Under the pieces are notes generated by a model, which ran no database searches, was not told the origin of the DNA, and worked only from the letters and a program-made list of their open reading frames with translations. Source: an uncultured Eubacterium sp. (GTDB taxonomy: Bacteria > Bacillota > Clostridia > Lachnospirales > Lachnospiraceae). From it: DNA of 64,000 nt. Numbering within the stretch: position 1 is the stretch's first letter; each line of letters starts with the position of its first letter. The translations under genes were made by a program, and so were the position numbers. The stretch covers positions 38,772 through 102,771 of the forward strand of contig CAUCXT010000004.1 of NCBI GenBank assembly GCA_958446835.1, read 5' to 3'. Positions 36,431 to 44,308 of the stretch are shown piece by piece.

Positions 36431-37069
36431 TTAAACCAATATACCCTTGATATATTCTGCTATCTCAGCATTTTTGCAGTCCTTGAAGAAATACTCTGCA
36501 AAATGCTCGCCGCTAACTGCTCCCTTTAAGAGTTCTTTATCAATATTCTTGAGAATGTAGAGCATATCTGTGTGTGTTACCTTCTTAACCTCGTCTAATA
36601 TCTTCTTGTTGCGCTGCTCCGGCACAACTCTCTCCTTAGGATAACCACCGCCCGGCTCCTGCTCAAAAAGCTTCTCAAAGATGTATGTAAGGTTGAGCTC
36701 TGCGCCCCAGCCAAAGCCCTTTGCGAAAGGAAGAGCCACTGCATTGCCTGCATTAATCTGGCTGAACATAAATGCGTCTGAAGGATCAACAATATGTCCG
36801 CATAATACACCCGGGAATGAATTGAGCGCAAGCATAGCGCCCTCACCTGTTCCACAGCCTGTCACAACGAAATCCGCTGCTCCGCTGTTAAGAAGAATGG
36901 CTGCTAAAATACCACACTGTACATAAGTAAGCTGTGCAGCATCATCCGCTGAATACATTCCATAGTTGACAACCTCATATCCCTTAGCGTCCGCAACCTT
37001 CTTAAGGTTCTCGTAAACCATGGCATTTTTAGCTGCCTGACTGTTCTCATTAATTAAAGCTATTTTCAT
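36431..37069 (-). CDS. RpiB/LacA/LacB family sugar-phosphate isomerase-like protein
   Basis: 212 residues from the ATG at 37069, with GAGG five bases upstream; the longer frame up to 37162 is not supported by a site. It opens MKIALINENSQAAKNAMVY and has DFVVTGCGTGEGAMLALNSFPG, the anion-binding loop with the conserved catalytic-type cysteine seen in RpiB and LacA/B (G-x-G-x-G). A C-terminal extension of about 60 residues beyond RpiB is present. The expected substrate is a C5 or C6 sugar phosphate, but no sugar operon is adjacent, so it is unassigned. Confidence 0.82.
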   Translation of the reverse strand: MKIALINENSQAAKNAMVYENLKKVADAKGYEVVNYGMYSADDAAQLTYVQCGILAAILLNSGAADFVVTGCGTGEGAMLALNSFPGVLCGHIVDPSDAFMFSQINAGNAVALPFAKGFGWGAELNLTYIFEKLFEQEPGGGYPKERVVPEQRNKKILDEVKKVTHTDMLYILKNIDKELLKGAVSGEHFAEYFFKDCKNAEIAEYIKGILV

Positions 37070-37202
37070 TATAATCCTCATTTCTGCACATATCTTCTGT
37101 GCATAGTTTTTTACACATGTAGATAACCCTGCACACTGCAGAGGTATCACAACCGCATACATATTTATCTTAACATTTTAAACATTTTTGTGCAAGCCCT
37201 GA

Positions 37203-37895
37203 TTATCTTCTGGCGCACTCATACTTTGCCTTCGTCATAAGGCAGCTTCTCAATGAGAAGAACCTTGTATCTATCGGACCGTCATCCACCGTAATGTCCA
37301 TAGCCGCCGCAATATTGTTGATGAGGTCATCATCTATACTGTTCCTGATGAGGTTAAGATAATTTATCTTGTCCTGGCACGTCGGCGCATCCAGAAAATT
37401 AAGAAGCCGCACATCCACGCCGTCCTCCACCTGTTTTTCCCAGCCGGAGCCCTGTGTGTCATTGTCCCTGCGGTCCGGTGTATCCTTGCTCGACTGCTCC
37501 CGTGTACCGGCATGATATTCCATGCCCCGCCTGCCATCTTCCGTCTCTTTAACTGCGGCACTCCTGCCACAGTCTGTATTGTCGCTGTTCAAAGCCTCCG
37601 CCGCCGGCTGGACGCTTCCCGACTGTACACCTCCCGGCATATTCCCATCACCGGCTGCGTTGAGCAGTGTATTCATCAGCTCGAATCTATATTTCTGCTG
37701 TACATCGGGATATTTTATATGATCAACTTCTCCGATGAACATATCGTATGGACGTACCCACACCTTCATGTCACCATAAAGTGCCTGATAAACAACATAC
37801 CTTTCATTAGTTTCCGAATGTGTTGCAACCACAACTATCTGATAAAGGCTGCCCTTAAAATGTCTGTATATCTGTCCTGTCCTTACCTCTCTCAT
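37203..37895 (-). CDS. DUF1653 domain protein with variable linker
   Basis: 230 residues. The N-terminal 70 residues match DUF1653: TGQIYRHFKGSLYQIVVVA, ERYVVYQALYGDMKVWVRPY, MFIGEVDHIKYPDVQQKYRFE. A low-complexity linker of about 80 residues rich in Gly, Ser and charged residues follows, in a stretch of DNA richer in GC than its surroundings. A helical C-terminus contains CQDKINYLNLIRNSIDDDLINNI. The function of DUF1653 is not established. It has its own promoter and no obvious operon partner. Confidence 0.75.
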   Translation of the reverse strand: MREVRTGQIYRHFKGSLYQIVVVATHSETNERYVVYQALYGDMKVWVRPYDMFIGEVDHIKYPDVQQKYRFELMNTLLNAAGDGNMPGGVQSGSVQPAAEALNSDNTDCGRSAAVKETEDGRRGMEYHAGTREQSSKDTPDRRDNDTQGSGWEKQVEDGVDVRLLNFLDAPTCQDKINYLNLIRNSIDDDLINNIAAAMDITVDDGPIDTRFFSLRSCLMTKAKYECARR

Positions 37896-37938
37896 ACACT
37901 TTCTCCATTCCTTCCGTCCTTTTACTAACGCTTTCTAT

Positions 37939-37967
37939 ATTGTATCAAAAATCATCACTAAACTCAA
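37939..37967 (-). promoter_or_regulatory. Predicted promoter of the DUF1653 gene
   Basis: Minus-strand TTGAGT and TACAAT with a 17-base spacer in the divergent gap before the subtilisin gene. Confidence 0.6.
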
Positions 37968-38029
37968 GTACACTTTTCTGTCTCCTGCGCATATAATATA
38001 TCAATTCTTCCATATTGGAAAGCACATCA

Positions 38030-38938
38030 ATGCATATCCGAAACAGAACCTATTGCGTAAGTGATATATACCGCCTCGACAATATTCCATATACCGGACG
38101 TGGCAGCTGTGTGGCAATACTTGACACCGGAATATATCCTCACCCGGATTTAGCAGATCACATAGCGCATTTTGAGGACTTTATAAATGGCAAAAAACAT
38201 GCATACGATGACAACTCACACGGTACACATGTTGCCGGGATAATAGCCGGCAATGGCTTTTCCAGTCAGGGAGTACTAAAGGGCATGGCTCCCGACTGCC
38301 GCATAGTATCCCTAAAAATTCTTGATAAAAAGGGAAATGGCGACAAAAACTCTCTTTTAAATGCATGCAGCTGGATAAAAAATAACCATAAGAAATACGG
38401 TATTAATATTATAAACATCTCCATCGGCTCCGATACCGCCGACTGCGACGAGGAAAAGGACGAAGTTGCCGCCGCAATCAATAACCTGTGGAATCTCGGG
38501 ATATGTATTGTTGTCTCAGCAGGAAATTCAGGTCCCGGCCCCGGCACAATAACTTTTCCCGGAACATGTGAAAAGGTTATAACCGTCGGAAGCGATGCGA
38601 TTCTGCTTTATTCCGGATATAAAGAAAGCACTATTTCCCACTCTGGAGAAGGTCCTACCAAATGCAACATAAATAAACCGGACCTATTAGCTCCCGGGCA
38701 CAATATCATAAGCTGTCACAACAGATACAATGGATATACGGCAAAGAGCGGTACATCAATGTCAACCCCCGTTGTATCCGGTGCGATTGCACTGTATCTT
38801 GAAAAGTATCCCAACGCCTCCAATGATATTATTAAGCAAAATATAAAATTGAGTGCTGCCGATGCCGGTTTTTCCATGAACAGGCAGGGCGCAGGACTGT
38901 TAAATGTAAAGCATTTCCTAGAACAAAAACCCTTGTAA
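38030..38938 (+). CDS. S8 family serine peptidase (intracellular subtilisin-like)
   Basis: About 302 residues from the ATG at 38030, with GGAAAG seven bases upstream; a TTG at 38015 is in frame but lacks a site. The catalytic triad is intact: VAILDTGIYPHPDLADH (Asp), NSHGTHVAGIIAGNG (His) and KSGTSMSTPVVSGAIALYLE (Ser), with VSAGNSGPGPGTITFPGTC giving the oxyanion asparagine. There is no signal peptide and no long pro-domain, so it is probably a cytoplasmic protease. It is a single-gene unit. Confidence 0.92.
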   Translation: MHIRNRTYCVSDIYRLDNIPYTGRGSCVAILDTGIYPHPDLADHIAHFEDFINGKKHAYDDNSHGTHVAGIIAGNGFSSQGVLKGMAPDCRIVSLKILDKKGNGDKNSLLNACSWIKNNHKKYGINIINISIGSDTADCDEEKDEVAAAINNLWNLGICIVVSAGNSGPGPGTITFPGTCEKVITVGSDAILLYSGYKESTISHSGEGPTKCNINKPDLLAPGHNIISCHNRYNGYTAKSGTSMSTPVVSGAIALYLEKYPNASNDIIKQNIKLSAADAGFSMNRQGAGLLNVKHFLEQKPL

Positions 38939-38968
38939 GCCACATGTAATGTAAGCCTGCAAGGGTTT
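38927..38968. terminator. Bidirectional terminator (subtilisin / DUF885 genes)
   Basis: AAACCCTTG and CAAGGGTTT arms with a partly paired 23-base interior between convergent genes. The left arm overlaps the last codons of the subtilisin gene. A T-rich tail follows on the plus strand. Confidence 0.65.
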
Positions 38969-38986
38969 AATTGTTCTCTATGTATT

Positions 38987-40765
38987 TTACTTGCCTTTCT
39001 TCTCGGCGATATAGTTATTCAGCTCTTCTTCCATAATCTCAAACGGAACTATTCCCGTATCTAAAATAAGCTGATGAAATTCCTTTGCATCAAAACTGTC
39101 ACCAAGTTTTCTCTCTGCCCTCTCGCGAAGCTTTATCACCTTTATGTGTCCTACCGTATAAGGTAAAAGAAGTCCCGGATCACTGATTACTGTCTCATAG
39201 ATAGCCTGTGCTGTGCTTCCGTCCTCATCGTATATGTAATCATTGAGATAAGTGGAGACATCATCAACTCCCCATCCCTCATAGTTTACACCAAGATCAA
39301 CCCTCGACTGAAGGATATATCCGAACATTCCGTCAATCGCGCACATCTGTGAAAGCTCCTCGCTGCATCCAAGCATTCTGTAGGATCTGTCCGAGGCATA
39401 CTGCGCATAACCTTCCGTAAACCCTATAAAGTCAACAAGCTTCAATACATTAGGAATCTCTTCATTGTTGTACACGCTCGTATACTGGTAAAGATGTCCC
39501 GGGAAGCCCTCATGTGCAAGTGTTGTATATAATTGCACATCATCCCCCTCAACTGCGGAACCGTTCACCTTGATTGAGTTGTAATCAAGCTGATCAAGAC
39601 GTGCTGTGAGATAATACGCAACTGTGCCCTCAACCTCTGTTGCCTTGCTCTGGTACTCTACAACGAAGTCCTTTGTGTACGGCTCAGGAAATTCACTCGT
39701 GCATTTTTCTGAGAGATACTCAAGAATCTCCTTAGGTTCCGACATTCCGGTGTCAAGGTTAGTCTCCTGTGCGGCAAGTGTCTCATCAGAGTAATACAAT
39801 GTCGCATATTCCGTGAGCACGCTCTCAAGCTCAGAATCCAAAAGCTTGATAACTGCCTCCGGTGTCATCTGTGTAGATGTCTTATCATGAACAATCGCTG
39901 TATATAACTCTTTTCCACCATCAACGTAGTAAAGCCCCTTATCATTCGTCTCTCCCTGCATGAGCTCTGAGAGCACCGAAATCACATCTTTATATGCTTC
40001 ATTGTAATAATCGTTTACATACTGCTCATTGGTTGCAATATATTCCTTCTTCTTCGCCTCATCAATATCAAGCTCAGCTATCTTCTCCTCAAAGGAAGCC
40101 AGAAGAGGATTTACCTCCTCGTCAAGGTACTTATTGCACATATCGATATTGTCCTGCGCGCAGAACGATGCCATGAACCTGCCTTCTTCTGCCTGCTTCT
40201 TTGTGAAATCAAGAACCTGATCCACATATCTTTTTGTATCCTTTATGAGATCGAGATATTCTTTTACATCCTGCTCGTCATCAAAAACATATTCTATAAA
40301 GTTGGTCGGCAGGTTGGCTATAAGTCCAGAGTTACTTCCGAACATATTCTGAACCATGCTAAGGCCATCATATTCTGCCTGCTGTTCAAAATAAGCCTTA
40401 AGGGTTTTAAGCGAAAGCTGCTGCCTCTGTGTAAGCAGTTCCGAATTAAAGCCGGTTAATTTTTCAATTACCTCATCTACTTCCTTTTCGGATTTTTCAA
40501 TTTCTTCAACAGAAAAATCGCCCAAAGTATAATCCTTTACTTCAACACCGAATTTCTCAGGATCAGCTAATTTATAATGTACACTCAGTACATCATCACC
40601 TAACACATCCTTAAATAACTCATCACAGTACTCATCAAACTGGCGCTGCTCTTTCTGCTCTTTTGTCTCAGTTTTACAGCCAAAAAGAGAGACTGTAAGC
40701 GTACCTGCTAACACAACTGCCAGCGCTCTTCTTATAATATTACCCGGAACCGACCTCTTAACCAT
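38987..40765 (-). CDS. DUF885 family lipoprotein (putative zinc metallopeptidase)
   Basis: 592 residues. The signal ends in a lipobox, VSLFGCKTE, with lipidation expected at the cysteine near residue 29. The long helical domain carries LAHEGFPGHLYQYTSVY near residue 415, where H-E-x-x-x-H is the metal-binding pattern of DUF885, and further on FTEGYAQYASDRSYRM with the second glutamate. It ends LGDSFDAKEFHQLILDTGIVPF. DUF885 proteins resemble the M32/gluzincin peptidases, so extracellular peptide digestion is likely but not proved. GGGGAGG precedes the ATG. Confidence 0.85.
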   Translation of the reverse strand: MVKRSVPGNIIRRALAVVLAGTLTVSLFGCKTETKEQKEQRQFDEYCDELFKDVLGDDVLSVHYKLADPEKFGVEVKDYTLGDFSVEEIEKSEKEVDEVIEKLTGFNSELLTQRQQLSLKTLKAYFEQQAEYDGLSMVQNMFGSNSGLIANLPTNFIEYVFDDEQDVKEYLDLIKDTKRYVDQVLDFTKKQAEEGRFMASFCAQDNIDMCNKYLDEEVNPLLASFEEKIAELDIDEAKKKEYIATNEQYVNDYYNEAYKDVISVLSELMQGETNDKGLYYVDGGKELYTAIVHDKTSTQMTPEAVIKLLDSELESVLTEYATLYYSDETLAAQETNLDTGMSEPKEILEYLSEKCTSEFPEPYTKDFVVEYQSKATEVEGTVAYYLTARLDQLDYNSIKVNGSAVEGDDVQLYTTLAHEGFPGHLYQYTSVYNNEEIPNVLKLVDFIGFTEGYAQYASDRSYRMLGCSEELSQMCAIDGMFGYILQSRVDLGVNYEGWGVDDVSTYLNDYIYDEDGSTAQAIYETVISDPGLLLPYTVGHIKVIKLRERAERKLGDSFDAKEFHQLILDTGIVPFEIMEEELNNYIAEKKGK

Positions 40766-40785
40766 CGTCTTAATCCTCCCCTATA

Positions 40786-41745
40786 TTAATTAAAATAAAC
40801 TATATCATCCTCCGGTTTTTCTGCCGGCTGTATGTCAGTTGCATAGAGTACAACACCTTTTCCCTTATACTCCATCTGGTACTCCACATTTACCTTCGCC
40901 GTCAGCATAATAAAATCCCTATCCTTAAATGCCTTGAGCTGCTCCGCTGTCACCTTGTCACATTTGCACTTATAGCCAATAAAACGAATATCATCAGCGC
41001 AGCATGTCATTGCAAAACGTCCCGGAACAAAATTGTCCTTGAAAAGTGACTTAGGTCTGTACACCACAGCCTTCATCTTCATCGTCTTTCCCTTGTATTT
41101 GTCCGGATTATCCATGGCGTCAACATACCATATACCGAAATCTTCGTCCGCAACCTCTACAACGTCCTTGCTGAGGTCAAATGGAAGAATCTCTTCGACC
41201 TCGTTTGAGCTTCCGTCGGATGACTCAAAATATACCTGTGTCCTTCCGTTTACTACCTTAACGCTTCTTCTGTATCCGGCGCGGTTCGTATCCTTGACAC
41301 ATCTGTTGAAGATGACCATATCGGAAAGCTTGAACTTCTCCATCATAATCGACTTCATATCGTTGTTAGCCATGTGCATGTCGAATGTTGAAGCGTCCAC
41401 AAGAGTTATGACCTGTGCCATGACAAAGAATGACGGCTGCTCATTCTCAAGGAAATTCTTCATATTCCACATTCCGTTAAATTCTATGAATATACGCATA
41501 GGCTTATGCTTGTCGCAGAGCTTCTTTAGGTTATCCTTGTTAAGCTCCGACTCATCCTCAATATATTCTATCGCAACATTGAGTGGCGCTAACTGCTTCT
41601 CATCATACTCCTCCAAGCCCTCCTCACAGGCTATAAGAAGGGTCTTATCACCATCGGCAAAATCCTCACTCTTTAACGCGTCATCTATAAAAAGAGTCTT
41701 GCCGCTCTCCAAAAAACCATTAACCAAATAAACCGGTACTTCCAT
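40786..41745 (-). CDS. CobW-like GTPase fused to a YcgQ/TIGR03943-like domain
   Basis: 319 residues. It opens VPVYLVNGFLESGKTLFIDD, a G1 P-loop, with LLIACEEGLEEYDE and FIEFNGMWNMKNFLE where CobW proteins have their switch regions. The CxCC metal motif of typical CobW/Zng proteins is missing. The last about 100 residues (from YKGKTMKMKAVVYRPKSLF) contain FVPGRFAMTCCADDIRFIGY and a final beta segment, which looks like the soluble domain of YcgQ/TIGR03943 proteins. A metal-handling role is suggested by its neighbour, a His-rich CobW protein. The RBS is GGAAAGGAAAG. Confidence 0.72.
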   Translation of the reverse strand: MEVPVYLVNGFLESGKTLFIDDALKSEDFADGDKTLLIACEEGLEEYDEKQLAPLNVAIEYIEDESELNKDNLKKLCDKHKPMRIFIEFNGMWNMKNFLENEQPSFFVMAQVITLVDASTFDMHMANNDMKSIMMEKFKLSDMVIFNRCVKDTNRAGYRRSVKVVNGRTQVYFESSDGSSNEVEEILPFDLSKDVVEVADEDFGIWYVDAMDNPDKYKGKTMKMKAVVYRPKSLFKDNFVPGRFAMTCCADDIRFIGYKCKCDKVTAEQLKAFKDRDFIMLTAKVNVEYQMEYKGKGVVLYATDIQPAEKPEDDIVYFN

Positions 41746-41768
41746 TACATCTTTCCTTTCCTAATTAA

Positions 41769-41804
41769 CAGAGTAACCGCCTGACTATTCAGACGGTTAT
41801 TCTG
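41769..41804 (-). promoter_or_regulatory. Hairpin between the two CobW-type genes
   Basis: A 16-bp stem with two mismatches, CAGAGTAACCGCCTGA against TCAGACGGTTATTCTG, loop CTAT. It lies just before the ribosome binding site of the downstream gene and has no T-tract. It may tune the ratio of the two products by attenuation, RNA processing or stability. Confidence 0.45.
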
Positions 41805-41862
41805 CAAGCTAATCATATATTACTTATATTCGCTAAAAAAATCAATAATATTTTAATATTAT

Positions 41863-43017
41863 TTAGGCAAGCTTGAACAGCTTCTCGAGCTTCTCCTCAT
41901 TTAAGTTCTGACCTATTACACAGATTCTTCCTGTATAGTCTGCCCCGCCATCGCGAATCTCGTACTCCTCAGGAACGGCATCAAAGTAAATCCACTTTCC
42001 ATCGGCACCGCTTACCATACCCTTTGCTCTTAAGATAATACCGAACTCAGACTTCTCTGTGAGCTTTACAAGTATGTCCTCAATCTCTTCCTTAGTGTAT
42101 ACATGCGGTGTCTCCTTGCCCCAGCTTGTGAACACATCATCTGCATGATGGTGATGGTGGTGATGTCCACAGCCGCAGCTGCACTCCTCACCATCCTCAT
42201 GATGATGGTGCTCATGCTCATCCTCGTCATCATCGTCATGATGATGGTGGTGCTCATGCTCATCTTCGTCGTCATCGTCATGGTGATGTCCGCAGCAGCA
42301 CTCCTCGCCGTCCTCATGGTGGTGATGGTGATGATGCTCATGCTCGTCCTCATCTTCATCATCATCGTGATGGTGCTCTGCTGAATGCTCAAGAGCCTCC
42401 TTTAAAAGCTCATCCATAAGGGACTTCTTCTCAAGAGCCGATACAATCTGCTCACCATTAAGTTCATCCCAAGGAGTAGTGATTATAGCTGCCTCTGCAT
42501 TCTTATCACGGATAAGCGCAACGCTCGCCTCAAGCTTGGCTGCATCCATGTTCTGTGTTCTTGAAAGAACGATTGTGCTCGCATGCTCAATCTGATCATT
42601 GTAGAACTCACCGAAATTCTTCATATACATCTTAGCCTTGGTTGCATCCGCAACAGTGAGGAAACAGTCAAGTTCAAGACCTGCCTCGTCCTTAACCTTC
42701 TCAACGGCAGCCACAACGTCTGAGAGCTTGCCTACGCCTGACGGCTCGATTATGATTCTGTCCGGAGCGTACTCCTTGGAAACCTTTATGAGAGCCTTGC
42801 CGAAATCTCCCACAAGTGAGCAGCAGATACAGCCTGAGTTCATCTCTGTTATCTGAATACCGGCATCCTTCAAGAAACCACCGTCAATACCTATCTCACC
42901 AAATTCGTTCTCTATCAATACAACCTTCTGTCCTGCATATACCTGCTCTAAGAGCTTCTTAATAAAAGTAGTCTTACCTGCACCTAAAAAGCCTGAAATA
43001 ATTGTTACCTTTGCCAT
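41863..43017 (-). CDS. CobW/Zng1-family metallochaperone GTPase with His-rich insert
   Basis: About 384 residues from the ATG at 43017. The G domain has TIISGFLGAGKTTFIKKLLE (G1), VVLIENEFGEIGIDGGFL, the metal-binding MNSGCICCSLVGDFGKAL (CxCC), RIIIEPSGVGKLSDV and VLSRTQNMDAAKLE. From about residue 215 to 290 comes a run of His, Asp and Glu with CCCGHHHDDD and CSCGCGHHHH elements, repeated three times. The CobW C-terminal domain follows. This is the design of a zinc (or nickel/cobalt) chaperone that loads metal under GTP control. The ATG four codons upstream overlaps the AAAGGA site and was not used. Confidence 0.9.
   Translation of the reverse strand: MAKVTIISGFLGAGKTTFIKKLLEQVYAGQKVVLIENEFGEIGIDGGFLKDAGIQITEMNSGCICCSLVGDFGKALIKVSKEYAPDRIIIEPSGVGKLSDVVAAVEKVKDEAGLELDCFLTVADATKAKMYMKNFGEFYNDQIEHASTIVLSRTQNMDAAKLEASVALIRDKNAEAAIITTPWDELNGEQIVSALEKKSLMDELLKEALEHSAEHHHDDDEDEDEHEHHHHHHHEDGEECCCGHHHDDDDEDEHEHHHHHDDDDEDEHEHHHHEDGEECSCGCGHHHHHHHADDVFTSWGKETPHVYTKEEIEDILVKLTEKSEFGIILRAKGMVSGADGKWIYFDAVPEEYEIRDGGADYTGRICVIGQNLNEEKLEKLFKLA
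42140..42385. repeat. Degenerate tandem repeat encoding His/Asp/Glu-rich metal-binding segment
   Basis: The CobW gene carries imperfect repeats of about 60-90 bases. Each encodes a D-rich stretch, an E-H-E-H-run and an E-D-G-E-E-C-x-C-G element. The DNA is low in complexity (CAT, GTG and CTC triplets), so slippage between strains is likely. Confidence 0.8.
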
Positions 43018-43044
43018 TTTAAAATTCATTCCTTTCTAAAAAAT

Positions 43045-43098
43045 GATAATTATCTTTTGACAGCTTGTTATTATATCACTTGTGTTGTATAAATGCAA
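43045..43098 (-). promoter_or_regulatory. Promoter of the CobW operon with downstream palindrome
   Basis: Minus-strand TTGCAT (43093-43098) and TATAAT (43070-43075) with a 17-base spacer. Sixteen bases downstream of the -10 box is the perfect palindrome GATAATTATC (43045-43054), like the core of Fur-family operators. A repressor there would block transcription start. Confidence 0.6.
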
Positions 43099-43121
43099 AT
43101 ATGAAATTCAAATTCATATTT
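43097..43121. promoter_or_regulatory. Inverted repeat at the -35 edge (possible operator)
   Basis: Arms AAATATGAA and TTCATATTT, nine bases each, perfect, with a 7-base centre. It touches the -35 box of the CobW promoter and lies about 45 bases upstream of the plus-strand arcC promoter, so one regulator could act on both. Confidence 0.45.
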
Positions 43122-43165
43122 ACTGTAACGCCATGAACTTATTATATCAAATTTTCATAAAACTG

Positions 43166-43194
43166 TTTCAATTATATATGAAATATAGTATAAT
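43166..43194 (+). promoter_or_regulatory. Predicted promoter of arcC
   Basis: TTTCAA and TATAAT with a 17-base spacer, about 92 bases before the carbamate kinase start. The -35 box is weak. Confidence 0.5.
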
Positions 43195-43286
43195 TGGTGA
43201 ATAAAGTACCAATCTTTCTTTAAAAGGTACATTTCCTGATTTTATTTTGTGTATTTATATTATATCTATATCTATGGAGGATTATT

Positions 43287-44219
43287 ATGGCTAACAAGAA
43301 GATTGTAGTTGCCCTCGGGCGCAATGCCTTCGGTGAAACCTTCCCGGAGCAGAAAGAGAATGTAAGCAAGGCAGCAAGAGCTATCGCGGACCTTGTTGAA
43401 ATGAAGTACGATATTGTTATCACACATAGCAACGGACCACAGGTTGGTATGATTCAGACAGCAATGACAGAGTTCGCACGTCTCGACCATCGTTATACCG
43501 TAGCACCTATGTCGCTGTGCGGCGCTATGAGCCAGGGATATATAGGCTACGATTTACAGAATGCCATCCGCACTGAGCTTTTAAACCGTGGAATCTATAA
43601 GACAGTCTCAACTATCATCACACAGGTTAAGGTTGATCCATTTGACCCGGCATTTTCTAACCCTACCAAGGTAATAGGAAGATATATGACCAAGGAAGAA
43701 GCCGAAGCTGAGGAAGCCAAGGGAAATTATGTTGTGGAGGAACCTGAAGGCTACAGAAGAATCATTGCTGCTCCTAAGCCTATGGATATATATGAAATTG
43801 ATGCTGTGAATGCACTGCTTGACGCACATCAGATCGTAATAGCAGCCGGTGGCGGTGGAATCCCTGTACTTGAGCAGCGCACCAAGTTAAAAGGCGCAAG
43901 TGCAATCATCGAGAAGGATTATGTTGCGGCACGTCTTGCGGAGCTTACCGAAGCCGACACACTTTTATTCCTCACAGTCTATGACAAGCTCACAGTCAAC
44001 GCAGGCAAGCCGGACGAGCGTTCATTTGATAATGTGACCGTATCCGACCTCAAGCCTTATGCGACAACAGGTGACTTCGGTCCAATAACCACACTTCCTA
44101 AGGTTAATGCCGCCATTGAGTTCGTTGAAGCAGGCACCGGACGTAAGGCTGTCATAGCCAGCCTTGAGCACGCTAAGGATGCTCTCCTCGGAAAGTGCGG
44201 AACAACCATCACACGATAA
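43287..44219 (+). CDS. arcC: Carbamate kinase
   Basis: 310 residues. It has IVVALGRNAFGETFPEQ at the start (the usual form is VVALGGNA), VITHSNGPQVGMIQ, APMSLCGAMSQGYIGYDLQ and VIAAGGGGIPVLEQ. IEKDYVAARLAELTEADTLL and TLPKVNAAIEFVEAGTGRKA complete the amino-acid kinase set. It makes ATP and carbamate from carbamoyl phosphate. No arginine deiminase, ornithine transcarbamylase or purine-degradation gene lies beside it, so the carbamoyl phosphate source is not visible. TGGAGG precedes the ATG. Confidence 0.95.
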   Translation: MANKKIVVALGRNAFGETFPEQKENVSKAARAIADLVEMKYDIVITHSNGPQVGMIQTAMTEFARLDHRYTVAPMSLCGAMSQGYIGYDLQNAIRTELLNRGIYKTVSTIITQVKVDPFDPAFSNPTKVIGRYMTKEEAEAEEAKGNYVVEEPEGYRRIIAAPKPMDIYEIDAVNALLDAHQIVIAAGGGGIPVLEQRTKLKGASAIIEKDYVAARLAELTEADTLLFLTVYDKLTVNAGKPDERSFDNVTVSDLKPYATTGDFGPITTLPKVNAAIEFVEAGTGRKAVIASLEHAKDALLGKCGTTITR

Positions 44220-44230
44220 TATTTAATATA

Positions 44231-44271
44231 AGCCGGATTGCAGAAGTACCGCAGCTTTCTGCAATCCGGCT
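44231..44271 (+). terminator. Intrinsic terminator of arcC
   Basis: Perfect 15-bp arms AGCCGGATTGCAGAA/TTCTGCAATCCGGCT, an 11-base loop and a T6 tail. Confidence 0.92.
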
Positions 44272-44308
44272 TTTTTAATACAATTCTCTTTTTAATTTAG
44301 TTATAAAA

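Noticed and set aside
41033..41731. 232-residue plus-strand open frame
   Set aside because: It is antisense to the CobW-YcgQ-like gene, is Ser/Leu-rich and has no recognisable motif; it mirrors the codons of the real gene.
42103..42384. Open frames within the His-rich segment, and the repeats as a possible CRISPR
   Set aside because: The repeats are irregular, coding and low in complexity, and are explained by the His/Asp/Glu insert of the CobW protein.
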